This document shows positions 1 to 5,575 of a stretch of DNA of 5,575 nucleotides, piece by piece. Within the stretch, counting starts at the first letter, position 1; each line of letters opens with the position of its first letter. Both the position numbers and the translations under genes were made by a program. The DNA comes from CAZTYW01 sp964617695. GTDB lineage: Bacteria; Chloroflexota; Dehalococcoidia; UBA2247; RBG-13-53-26. Below the pieces are notes generated by a model, which was not told the DNA's origin, did no database searches, and saw only the letters and a list, made by a program, of their open reading frames with translations. The stretch covers positions 1 to 5,575 of the forward strand of contig CAZTYW010000087.1 in assembly GCA_964617695.1 (NCBI GenBank), written 5' to 3'.

Positions 1-61
1 TCAGCTTCTTGCAGACCGTGGTTCCCAGCCGGCCTGCTCCGCCCGTTATCAACACCCGCAC
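1..61 (-). CDS. NAD(P)-dependent epimerase/dehydratase (extended SDR-like), N-terminal fragment
   Basis: Only the first 20 codons and one base of the next are present; the gene continues off the left edge. They begin MRVLITGGAGRLG, a beta-strand followed by the glycine-rich TGxxGxxG turn (residues 6-13), the NAD(P)-binding Rossmann signature of short-chain dehydrogenase/reductases, particularly extended types such as nucleotide-sugar epimerases and dehydratases. The start is GTG at 59-61, chosen because GGAGG lies 8 bases upstream; a second GTG two codons later is less well spaced. The gene has its own strong promoter at 172-200, so it is probably expressed independently of the ABC cluster upstream. 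The cofactor-binding fold is well supported; substrate and subfamily cannot be told from 20 residues, and an NmrA-like or other atypical SDR is possible. Confidence 0.82.
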   Translation of the reverse strand, partial: MRVLITGGAGRLGTTVCKKL

Positions 62-69
62 TGTGTATT

Positions 70-74
70 CCTCC
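70..74 (-). promoter_or_regulatory. Ribosome binding site of the epimerase-like gene
   Basis: GGAGG on the minus strand, 8 bases before the GTG at 59-61. This optimal spacing decides the GTG start, since no ATG is available near the beginning of the Rossmann motif. Confidence 0.8.
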
Positions 75-92
75 GTATCCCTTTCATCAGTA

Positions 93-126
93 CTCCCGTG
101 GGCGCCCAAAGCCGCTCACGGGGGAG
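93..126 (-). other. Leader hairpin in the 5' untranslated region
   Basis: On the minus strand CCCGTG and CACGGG pair around an internal segment containing the 8-base palindrome GGGCGCCC (100-107). An outer CT/AG pair can extend the stem across a two-base bulge. The structure lies between the predicted transcription start near 165 and the ribosome binding site, and ends about 18 bases before the latter. No run of T follows, so it is not an obvious attenuator. It may stabilise the mRNA or be a protein-binding leader element; no known riboswitch class is recognised. Confidence 0.4.
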
Positions 127-148
127 ATGGTTAGCCTTGTCACATTAT

Positions 149-163
149 TTAGCATGCTGCTAA
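149..163. promoter_or_regulatory. Putative operator palindrome at the transcription start
   Basis: TTAGCA-TGC-TGCTAA is a perfect 6+6 inverted repeat with a 3-base centre. The -10 element is at 172-177, so the repeat covers about +1 to +16, a classic position for a repressor. A second small palindrome, GTTAAC (166-171), fills the gap between the -10 element and the repeat. The binding protein is unknown. The half-site TTAGCA starts like CIRCE (TTAGCACTC), but the rest does not match; DtxR and LexA boxes do not match well either. Confidence 0.5.
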
Positions 164-171
164 TAGTTAAC

Positions 172-200
172 AGTATATCAAGCAACGCCGGGGTTGTCAA
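172..200 (-). promoter_or_regulatory. Near-consensus sigma70-type promoter
   Basis: On the minus strand a perfect -35 hexamer TTGACA (195-200) is followed by a 17-base spacer (178-194) and a -10 hexamer TATACT (172-177, five of six consensus bases). TGA immediately precedes the -10, giving an extended -10 TGn. Transcription should start near 165-164, leaving a leader of about 100 bases before the GTG of the epimerase-like gene. Such a strong core promoter with a palindrome on its start site suggests repression as the control. This is a motif-based prediction. Confidence 0.78.
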
Positions 201-234
201 TGACCATTCAGCATCCGGTTTTCTCGGGAATCCG

Positions 235-251
235 GGCGTCAGTCTGACACC
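235..251. repeat. Imperfect inverted repeat upstream of the promoter
   Basis: GTCAG-T-CTGAC (238-248) is a perfect 5+5 inverted repeat. It extends across one mismatch on each side to GG and CC. It is centred about 78 bases upstream of the predicted transcription start, where an activator could bind, but this size of repeat can occur by chance. Confidence 0.25.
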
Positions 252-274
252 AGGCAGCGCGCACCGGCTCGAGC

Positions 275-314
275 AGAAATCATAAAGCTCAGCAGGACCC
301 TGGCTGGATGAGCT
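275..314 (-). terminator. Candidate intrinsic terminator of the ABC cluster
   Basis: On the minus strand AGCTC (310-314) pairs with GAGCT (286-290). An inner stem AGC(C)AG / CTGCT sits inside the outer stem and closes a small loop; four unpaired bases on one arm and a bulged C make the hairpin imperfect. It is followed directly by the T-rich run TTTATGATTT (276-285). It lies about 135 bases after the permease stop codon and before the promoter at 172-200, where the cluster's transcript would be expected to end. The broken stem and short T-run make it weak. Confidence 0.35.
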
Positions 315-383
315 GTGTCGGGGAAGCGCTTGCTTAACTAAGGCTGTCGGCAAACAACCACCGTATTACGTTGGCCTGCCGGC

Positions 384-399
384 CTGTGGATGGCCACAG
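384..399 (-). other. Small perfect stem-loop after the permease gene
   Basis: CTGTGG and CCACAG form a 6-base-pair stem with a 4-base loop about 50 bases past the permease stop. No T-run follows on the minus strand, so it is not a canonical intrinsic terminator. It could protect the 3' end of the mRNA or mean nothing. Confidence 0.3.
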
Positions 400-449
400 C
401 TACCGAATCGCGCTAGACGGACGCACGCCTCTCCTGGTCTGCAACGCCC

Positions 450-1379
450 TCAGGTGACCTCTTTCCTCTCCAGAGCGACGACAGCCACCACCAGCGAGAC
501 GGCGATTATCGATAGCCAGACTGCCAATGAGCGGCTACTGCCGGCGGGGTCGATTTCGAAAGGGTCCGATACAGAGCCAAGGGGGAAATCGGTGTAGTGG
601 GTAGCCGCCATTTGTTGTTCATCCGGCAGGACGGGGTCGTACATCTGCAGGAACCAGTGACCATTCGTCAGCACCATGCCGCCTTCGGCTTTGTCCATCA
701 AGGGCAGGAGGCAACCAGCGAGGCGGTGGCCCATGTCTACCACGTCGAGAGGACGATTGCCCTGGTGGTCTGCCGACATGCGCCAGGTCATTGGAGCAAA
801 GAAGAAGACGAAAACGACGAACACCATGGCGAGCGTAGTCGCCACTCTGCCGGTCAATAGCGCTGAGGAGGCAACCGCAACAGAGCCGAAAGCCGCGATA
901 ACCAGCAACAAGTACGGTATCATCCACACGATCGCTTTCAAAAGCGCAATCAGGAGCCCCGTCTCAGCATGCATCACGAAGAAGACAATCAAAGCGACCA
1001 ACAGCAGACTGACGAGTTCCACAACAAGTGCGTACAGCACCAGAGCGACAAGTTTGGCCATCACGATCGGCCAGCGGCTTATCGGCTTGCTTACCAGAAG
1101 CAAGAGCGTCCCCTCGGAGCTTTCCCTGGAGACAAACTGTACAGCCTCCGCCGACACGGCTACCGCGAGCAAGAACCCTGCCGTCCACAAGAATGAGGCG
1201 GAGTACAAGAGGCCTATGGCGTAGTGGACCTGCATCTGCAAAGGCAACCCTGCCAGGCTGCCCCGTGAGAACCAAAAGATCAACGCAGGAAGCAGTACGC
1301 CAGCCAGGACCAGAGCCAGCGTTCTCCACGGACCTGCAAGGTCGACCAGGGTCTTGCGCAGTATGACGCGAAACTCCAC
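450..1379 (-). CDS. ABC-2-type transporter permease (NosY/GldF-like)
   Basis: A 309-residue integral membrane protein, likely the membrane subunit partnered with the ATPase encoded just upstream. Hydrophobic segments are visible at about residues 19-37, 54-76, 111-136, 149-173, 179-196 and 285-303, giving six helices as usual for ABC-2 permeases. The segment SRESSEGTLLLLVSKPISR (84-102) between helices 2 and 3 is typical of ABC-2/NosY-like permeases (E..G.L..L...P..R) and likely contacts the ATPase. A long hydrophilic loop (about 197-284) between helices 5 and 6 should lie outside the membrane and could contact a substrate or the co-encoded propeller protein. The start is GTG at 1377-1379, with AGGGG six bases upstream and only nine bases between the ATPase stop and this start. 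One permease gene is visible, so a homodimer is the simple model. Family assignment is firm; the substrate is unknown. Confidence 0.87.
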   Translation of the reverse strand: MEFRVILRKTLVDLAGPWRTLALVLAGVLLPALIFWFSRGSLAGLPLQMQVHYAIGLLYSASFLWTAGFLLAVAVSAEAVQFVSRESSEGTLLLLVSKPISRWPIVMAKLVALVLYALVVELVSLLLVALIVFFVMHAETGLLIALLKAIVWMIPYLLLVIAAFGSVAVASSALLTGRVATTLAMVFVVFVFFFAPMTWRMSADHQGNRPLDVVDMGHRLAGCLLPLMDKAEGGMVLTNGHWFLQMYDPVLPDEQQMAATHYTDFPLGSVSDPFEIDPAGSSRSLAVWLSIIAVSLVVAVVALERKEVT

Positions 1380-1385
1380 GGGCTT

Positions 1386-1390
1386 CCCCT
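1386..1390 (-). promoter_or_regulatory. Ribosome binding site of the permease gene
   Basis: AGGGG six bases before the GTG at 1377-1379. It overlaps the TAG stop codon of the ATPase gene, consistent with translational coupling, and it decides the GTG start. Confidence 0.65.
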
Positions 1391-2318
1391 AACCCAGCCC
1401 TATATTCCTGCGGTACACGTCTTCCAGTCGCACTTGCTCCTCGCCAAAGCTCTTCACTGATATGCCTCGCTGCACAATACCCTCATATACCTCCCTGTGA
1501 AGGGCAGCGGGGTCCTCACTGACAATGTGGATAATGCCGTCATCGTCCAGCCATATCTCCTGCACGCACGGCTTGCCTTTCATCATGGCAAACACAGCCT
1601 CGCCGTCCGATGTACGCAGCACATAGCGATTCTGCAGCAACTCGGCTCTCAAGGCATCAACGGTGTCCTGAGCCACCAGCCTGCCCCCGTCAATCAGAGT
1701 GACGGCGTCAATGAACTGCTCCAACTCGGGCAGTATGTGACTGCTTATTAGAATGCTCACCTTCTGTCCCCTGGCAAGCTGTTTCAGCTTCTCGCCAAGC
1801 CAGATTCTCCCCTCCGGATCCAGGTTCGCCGTTGGCTCATCCAGGACAAGGACTTCCGGCTGGTGCACCAGGGCCTGAGCCAGCCCAAGTCGCTGCTTCA
1901 TGCCAGCACTGAACCTGGCCACCCTGGTACTGGAGAACGGGTCGAGATCAACACTCCGCAGTAATGTGACGGACCTGGCCCCGGCATCCCTTCCGTCAAC
2001 CCCGCTCAGCCTGGCCATGTGGGCCAGGTAATCAAGAGCGTTCATATCTCCGTAGGCAGAAGGATGTTCCGGACAGTATCCCATAAGCCGTCTAGCTTCC
2101 TTAGAGCCGATGGGGTGGCCCTTTATCGACCCGCCGCCAGCGGTGCATCTGAGAGCGCCCACCAGCATCTTGATGGTAGTGGTCTTTCCTGACCCATTGG
2201 GCCCCACCAGGCCGTGGACGGATCCAACCCGCACCTTCAGGTTGAGGCCATCCACAGCAATGAACTTTCCAAAGGCCTTCGTAATGTTATTCGTCTCAAT
2301 CGCCAGAGCGCCGTCCAT
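1389..2318 (-). CDS. ABC transporter ATP-binding protein (CcmA/NatA/NosF type)
   Basis: A 309-residue cytoplasmic ATPase that would power the permease downstream. Visible motifs in order are A-loop aromatic F16, Walker A GPNGSGKT (39-46), a Q-loop region GYCPE with Glu84 in the Gln position (common in this subfamily), signature FSAGM (136-140, replacing LSGGQ), Walker B VLVLDEP with catalytic Glu161, D-loop NLDP (165-168) and switch His194. All catalytic residues are present, so it should be active. Residues from about 220 to the end form the C-terminal extension typical of ABC-2 drug/antibiotic and NosF/GldA-like ATPases, ending in a LEDVYRRN motif. The ATG at 2316-2318 has GAGG seven bases upstream. 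The gene begins inside the 3' end of the propeller gene (23-base overlap). Length is normal for the family. Confidence 0.95.
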   Translation of the reverse strand: MDGALAIETNNITKAFGKFIAVDGLNLKVRVGSVHGLVGPNGSGKTTTIKMLVGALRCTAGGGSIKGHPIGSKEARRLMGYCPEHPSAYGDMNALDYLAHMARLSGVDGRDAGARSVTLLRSVDLDPFSSTRVARFSAGMKQRLGLAQALVHQPEVLVLDEPTANLDPEGRIWLGEKLKQLARGQKVSILISSHILPELEQFIDAVTLIDGGRLVAQDTVDALRAELLQNRYVLRTSDGEAVFAMMKGKPCVQEIWLDDDGIIHIVSEDPAALHREVYEGIVQRGISVKSFGEEQVRLEDVYRRNIGLG

Positions 2319-5300
2319 GGCTCGACCTCAGTGAACGTCTTTCCAGAGCGTGCATCAGTCTGGGGAGGAAGATGGCCACAACCAGCACCGACAGCGCCAG
2401 GCAGGCCAGCACCGGAACCCACGGCCGGCCTTTAACATTGACGCTGACGCTCTGTTGCTGAAGCTTGCCCCACTGATCAAGCGAGTAAATGGTTACACGG
2501 TGACTTCCCGCAGCCACGGGCAGGGTGAGCTCCTGTCCGTAGGTCAGCCCGTTTCGAACATGGTCGACGAATACCTGAGTGACGTCCCCAGATCCGGCTC
2601 CCTGCCAGCGGATGTGCAGCGGTGACGGGTGGGAGCTGCCTTCAAGCGGTGAAACAAGCTGCAACTCATTGGCCACATTGAGAAGACGAAACCCACCGCT
2701 GCTCCCCACCAGCCCCAGCGTGCTTTCGTCGCCACATTCTACGACCTCCGAACCTGACACCAGGAAACGGGATAGGACCTGCTCGTTGACCAGGTCCACT
2801 ATCAGTGGATGGTTCACCACGATGTAGATTCCCCCACGTCCGCCCCACTCCCCCTCCAATGTCCAATCCAGAATGACCAGGTCGCGCCTGCCGTCCCCGT
2901 TGAGGTCAGTCACCTCCTGGATGCTACCGCCAGGCCCACCGGGACTGTCGTACGCTGCTGGAATGCCCGGAGCACCGGCATTCGCCGGTTCCATCAATGC
3001 GACTTCTCTGAGCACCCTATCGTTCCTGACGTCGTATGCCTGCAGAGTCTCGACTTCGTCTTCGTCCCGAATCTGAGTCAGAGCCAGATCAGGCAATCCG
3101 TCACCGTTCAGGTCCGATACGGCCGCCGCCGGCACCGCCTCGCTGTCGGAGGGGGAATCATAATCGTACTGCCATAACACGGCCTCATCTTGCCCCGAGA
3201 TGATCTGCAGCCGAGCACCCGAAGGGGTAAGGCCGGGATCCCAGACCTCCTCGCCCTCTTGCGCCGTCGGGGCCTCCCTCCAGTAGGCAAGAGAGTCCGG
3301 ACAACCATCGCCGTCGAAATCGGCGCAGCCGGGCTGCAGGGTCAGTCCGCCGTCATGCTGCAACTCGACGAGCGTTTGGCCGCTGGCAGCCGAAACAACG
3401 ACCGAAGAGAAGTCGGAATCACCTTTACAGATGAGCAAGCCAATTTCTCTGATACCGTCCCCATCCAGGTCGGCTACCAGGCCGTCCTCCCCACTGGCTA
3501 TCTCCCCGCCATACTCAACCGTCCAACCGGCGGCGAAAGCAAGAGTGCCATTCGTCAGACTGCTCAACGCCACAACAAGCCGGCTGCCTCTGAGAATCGC
3601 CAAGTCGCTGATGCTGTCCGAATTCGTGTCATCCAGCACCAGGAAACCGTCTGCAGAGGAGACCAATCCCTCATCCCAGGCCTCATATGGCTCGGCCCAC
3701 AGCACATCGCCCTCTGGACCAACAATTGACATTCCCGATGCCGTACCTGCCACGAAGGCAACGCTGTCAACATTTCTCATAACGTCCAGAGACGAAATCG
3801 GATCACCGACCGAGGATGCGACAAGCAAGTCACCGCTGCAGCCACTGAATACCTTGACGAGGGAACCCTGACAGCTCACTACGTCATCGCACCCGTCGTG
3901 GTCCAGATCAGCTACCGCCTTAGTGCCGCTCATTCCCCCAGAAGACATGAGGGCTTCATACGGGACCTCGTGCCGCCACAGTCCCGTATAGCTTGACCCG
4001 TCAATGGCCAACAGGACCCTGCTGGAACAGAGCAGCAGGTCAGTCACCGAGTCCTCATTGAACCGGCCTTGCTGCACCGATAGGTTGTTGACTCTGGGAC
4101 AGTACCACATGACCTCGCCCTGGGACGACACGCAGAGCAAGTCTGTCTGGTTGGACACCAGCAGAAGGCTGGTGTCATCAAACCCGGCCACCCAGCGGTC
4201 ACTACTCATGATTGACAGAGAAGATGTCTCCGTGGCACAGGCGACTTCGAGGGTCTGCCTGGTCTCCCCGTTCCCCAAATCCAGCACCGCCAGTCTCTCG
4301 ACCGCGCCCTGCCTTCTCAGAGGCACAAGAATGGACTTCTCACCGTCCAGATCAGTCACTTCTGCGCTCTTGCTCCCGGCTATTTCTCTGGTCCACAAAG
4401 TGTCTCCCGTGGCGCCATTCAGCAGGACGATGTTGAGGACAATGCTGGTCTGCGGGTAACTCTTCCAGAAAGCCAGGACCTCCGGGACGCCATCCCCGGT
4501 CGTGTCACCGACTGACGACAATTCGATCTCAGCGTTGGCAAGCCGGGTCTGCCATTCGGCGGTCCCATCATCCAGGTCAAGCAGGTATACCCCGGTACCC
4601 CCAGACAGAGTCACTGCAGCCTTATGTTGACCGTTCACTTCGAAACACACTACGTGACCGCCCGGGTCGGAAGCCGGCTCGATTTCAGCCAGCCTTTCCT
4701 TGAGAAGCAGTCCTCCATCCTTGCCGCTGATCACGCCCAGGAATCCGCCGCCGCCCGCCACAGCAAGGTCCACAATGCCATCGCCATCCACATCACCCGC
4801 AACGGCGACCGCGCCCAGGCTGCCTCCCCCATACCGTGTATCTGCGTCTCGCAAACGATTGGCTTCAAACTCCCAGATACGCTCACCTGTCCTGCCATCC
4901 AGCATGCAGAGGAGGCCGGCGGACAACGCTGCTATATCCTCAGAACCGTTCGAGTTCACATCGGGCAGCGGCTCCAGGCCAATGGGCAGGGACTGCACAT
5001 CGGCCCGTCCCAGGTCTGCTACCAGAGCCTCACGAGTGGTAGCGGACCGCCACAACTCCACACCGGTGGCGCCATCGTAGCACTGGACGCCAGCAAAGTA
5101 GCTGCTGGCGAGATAAATAACGATTTCCTTCGTGTCGTCACCCGTGCAGTCATCCACAAGGCAGACGTCCGCCACCGGGGCGGGCGTATAGATGAACCTG
5201 TGTATGCTTCCCCCGACTACAAGATACAGCCCATCCGAGGTGCCTACGAAGGCGGTCCTTTCGGCGCCGGGGGCCAGCCTGTCGACGATGATCCCAGAGC

Positions 5301-5481
5301 TGATGGTGCCGCTCAGTCCGATCTGTATAGGAATCACCGATGGTGAGGAGTTCTCCAACCCGGCCACCGAAGCCGGCAAGCCGGCGCAGGCAACGGGCGA
5401 TATTCCAGGCTGGAGAAGACAGGGAACGCAGACGCCAGTGAGGACAACCACGCCAGTGAGGAGACGCAGCAGCATCCTCAT
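2296..5481 (-). CDS. Secreted FG-GAP/PQQ-like beta-propeller protein with C-terminal membrane anchor
   Basis: A 1061-residue exported protein. Residues 1-33 are a signal peptide (basic start, hydrophobic core, likely cleavage after Ala31-Cys-Ala33); no lipobox is seen. FG-GAP-type calcium loops (D-x-D/N-x-D-G-x-x-D/E) start near residues 111, 174, 230, 326, 525, 618, 671, 721, 790 and 859, with degenerate ones near 377 and 473. Between them are PQQ-propeller-like strands such as GATGVELW (137) and GATGDTLW (356). Together these suggest one or two large propellers. About 940-1018 resembles an Ig-like/FN3 domain, 1021-1040 is a membrane helix and 1041-1061 a basic, presumably cytoplasmic tail. 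The ATG at 5481 overlaps the previous stop as ATGA; no good ribosome binding site is seen, so coupling is likely. A Met at codon 3 is an alternative start. The neighbouring ABC-2 genes suggest a role as the exporter's extracytoplasmic partner; the ligand is unknown. Confidence 0.9.
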   Translation of the reverse strand: MRMLLRLLTGVVVLTGVCVPCLLQPGISPVACAGLPASVAGLENSSPSVIPIQIGLSGTISSGIIVDRLAPGAERTAFVGTSDGLYLVVGGSIHRFIYTPAPVADVCLVDDCTGDDTKEIVIYLASSYFAGVQCYDGATGVELWRSATTREALVADLGRADVQSLPIGLEPLPDVNSNGSEDIAALSAGLLCMLDGRTGERIWEFEANRLRDADTRYGGGSLGAVAVAGDVDGDGIVDLAVAGGGGFLGVISGKDGGLLLKERLAEIEPASDPGGHVVCFEVNGQHKAAVTLSGGTGVYLLDLDDGTAEWQTRLANAEIELSSVGDTTGDGVPEVLAFWKSYPQTSIVLNIVLLNGATGDTLWTREIAGSKSAEVTDLDGEKSILVPLRRQGAVERLAVLDLGNGETRQTLEVACATETSSLSIMSSDRWVAGFDDTSLLLVSNQTDLLCVSSQGEVMWYCPRVNNLSVQQGRFNEDSVTDLLLCSSRVLLAIDGSSYTGLWRHEVPYEALMSSGGMSGTKAVADLDHDGCDDVVSCQGSLVKVFSGCSGDLLVASSVGDPISSLDVMRNVDSVAFVAGTASGMSIVGPEGDVLWAEPYEAWDEGLVSSADGFLVLDDTNSDSISDLAILRGSRLVVALSSLTNGTLAFAAGWTVEYGGEIASGEDGLVADLDGDGIREIGLLICKGDSDFSSVVVSAASGQTLVELQHDGGLTLQPGCADFDGDGCPDSLAYWREAPTAQEGEEVWDPGLTPSGARLQIISGQDEAVLWQYDYDSPSDSEAVPAAAVSDLNGDGLPDLALTQIRDEDEVETLQAYDVRNDRVLREVALMEPANAGAPGIPAAYDSPGGPGGSIQEVTDLNGDGRRDLVILDWTLEGEWGGRGGIYIVVNHPLIVDLVNEQVLSRFLVSGSEVVECGDESTLGLVGSSGGFRLLNVANELQLVSPLEGSSHPSPLHIRWQGAGSGDVTQVFVDHVRNGLTYGQELTLPVAAGSHRVTIYSLDQWGKLQQQSVSVNVKGRPWVPVLACLALSVLVVAIFLPRLMHALERRSLRSSHGRRSGD
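2326..2329 (-). promoter_or_regulatory. Ribosome binding site of the ATPase gene inside the propeller gene
   Basis: GAGG seven bases before the ATG at 2316-2318. It lies within the last codons of the propeller gene, so ribosomes finishing that gene would pass over it, suggesting coupled synthesis. Confidence 0.6.
2881..5151 (-). repeat. Array of FG-GAP-like calcium-loop repeats within the propeller protein
   Basis: This covers residues 111-867 of the propeller protein. Strong loops are DVDGDGIVD (230), DTTGDGVPE (326), DLDHDGCDD (525), DLDGDGIRE (671), DFDGDGCPD (721), DLNGDGLPD (790) and DLNGDGRRD (859). Variant loops occur at 111, 174 and 618, and degenerate ones at 377 and 473. From 230 to 721 the loops fall on a roughly 49-residue lattice, with positions near 281, 427 and 568 occupied by segments lacking the acidic motif. 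Counting those, about 15 blade-like units are suggested, enough for two propellers of seven or eight blades. The blade count is inferred from spacing, not from a structure. Confidence 0.75.
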
Positions 5482-5575
5482 GCAGCGCCGCCGCTTACCC
5501 AGGCCTTTCCTGTTGGCAAATCGTTCATCGTGGGGGGTGCACCAAACAGGACATATGGATAGATTAGATCGCAGT
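5478..5575 (-). CDS. C-terminal fragment of an unidentified protein, first visible gene of the cluster
   Basis: An open frame enters from the right edge and ends with TGA at 5478-5480, giving the last 31 residues, including DLIYPYVLFGAPP and the ending KAWVSGGAA. The TGA overlaps the ATG of the propeller gene in the sequence ATGA, the common four-base coupling overlap, which is the main reason to believe the frame. The composition (hydrophobic, then Pro/Gly-rich) is plausible for a protein end, and the alternative open frame reads as an unlikely Arg/Cys-rich peptide. The family cannot be recognised. It may be another component of the exporter. Confidence 0.55.
   Translation of the reverse strand, partial: CDLIYPYVLFGAPPTMNDLPTGKAWVSGGAA

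Larger units (their letters stand above)
62..449. other. Intergenic region between the ABC cluster and the epimerase-like gene
   Basis: This 388-base gap contains no convincing gene. From right to left it holds a stem-loop (384-399), small palindromes AAGCGCTT (324-331) and CTTA-AC-TAAG (333-342), a candidate terminator (275-314), an inverted repeat (235-251), a near-consensus promoter (172-200), an operator-like palindrome (149-163), a leader hairpin (93-126) and a ribosome binding site (70-74). A TTG-started 88-codon frame crossing it (87-353) is not believed because it runs over the promoter and has no family resemblance. Confidence 0.7.

Noticed and set aside
149..163. CIRCE (HrcA) heat-shock element or LexA box
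   Set aside because: Only the TTAGCA half-site start matches CIRCE; the spacer is 3 rather than 9 bases and the inner bases differ. The palindrome does not match common LexA boxes.
87..353. 88-codon minus-strand open frame between the permease and the epimerase-like gene
   Set aside because: It starts with TTG, lacks a clear ribosome binding site, has no recognisable domain and runs across the strong promoter and operator-like palindrome.
676..1224. 182-codon plus-strand open frame opposite the permease
   Set aside because: Thr/Ser/Ala-rich translation typical of the reverse of hydrophobic codons; the minus-strand permease is unambiguous.
4624..5346. 240-codon plus-strand open frame opposite the propeller gene
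   Set aside because: It is antisense to a protein with clear repeats and signal peptide; its translation is low-complexity and unlike any family, as expected for a shadow in G+C-rich DNA.
5413..5439. Possible lipoprotein lipobox around Cys18 or Cys21 of the propeller protein
   Set aside because: The residues before the cysteines are Val and Pro, not the required Gly/Ala/Ser; an ordinary cleavage site after Ala33 fits better.
2296..5481. PQQ-dependent dehydrogenase
   Set aside because: PQQ-like strand motifs are present, but they are interleaved with calcium-loop repeats and no PQQ-enzyme catalytic signature was seen; a structural propeller is the safer call.
5482..5575. N-terminal extension of the propeller protein, whose frame stays open to the window edge
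   Set aside because: No ATG, GTG or TTG lies in this stretch, it would bury the signal peptide, and the other open frame fits better through its ATGA overlap.

Overview
The window looks like a bacterial chromosomal segment, moderately G+C-rich by eye. Shine-Dalgarno sites, a sigma70-type promoter, GTG starts and the standard code (TGA and TAG both used as stops) support a bacterium. No phylum can be fixed from this sequence alone; an environmental lineage such as Chloroflexota is only a guess. All recognisable genes lie on the minus strand, so transcription runs from high to low coordinates.

The right-hand 5.1 kb is a tightly packed gene cluster. At the right edge, 5478-5575 carries the last 31 codons of an unidentified protein, whose TGA overlaps the next start as ATGA. 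Next is a 1061-residue secreted protein (2296-5481) with a signal peptide, 12 or more FG-GAP-type calcium-loop repeats mixed with PQQ-propeller-like G-x-x-x-W strands, an Ig-like domain, one C-terminal membrane helix and a short basic tail. Its end overlaps by 23 bases the start of an ABC-2-type ATPase (1389-2318). After a 9-base gap comes a six-helix ABC-2 permease (450-1379). The overlaps and spacing indicate one transcription unit. The simplest reading is an ABC-2 exporter or mechanotransmission ABC complex whose permease and ATPase work with a large membrane-tethered extracytoplasmic beta-propeller. The substrate is unknown.

The left end holds a 388-base intergenic region (62-449). It contains stem-loops that may end the cluster's transcript, then a near-consensus minus-strand promoter (TTGACA, 17 bases, TATACT with an extended -10 TG), a perfect 6+6 palindrome at the predicted transcription start, a leader hairpin and a good Shine-Dalgarno site. 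These lead into a GTG-started gene running off the left edge, whose first 20 residues carry the TGGAGRLG motif of NAD(P)-dependent sugar epimerases/short-chain dehydrogenases. It appears to be a separate, probably regulated, transcription unit.

No RNA genes, insertion sequences or CRISPR arrays were seen.
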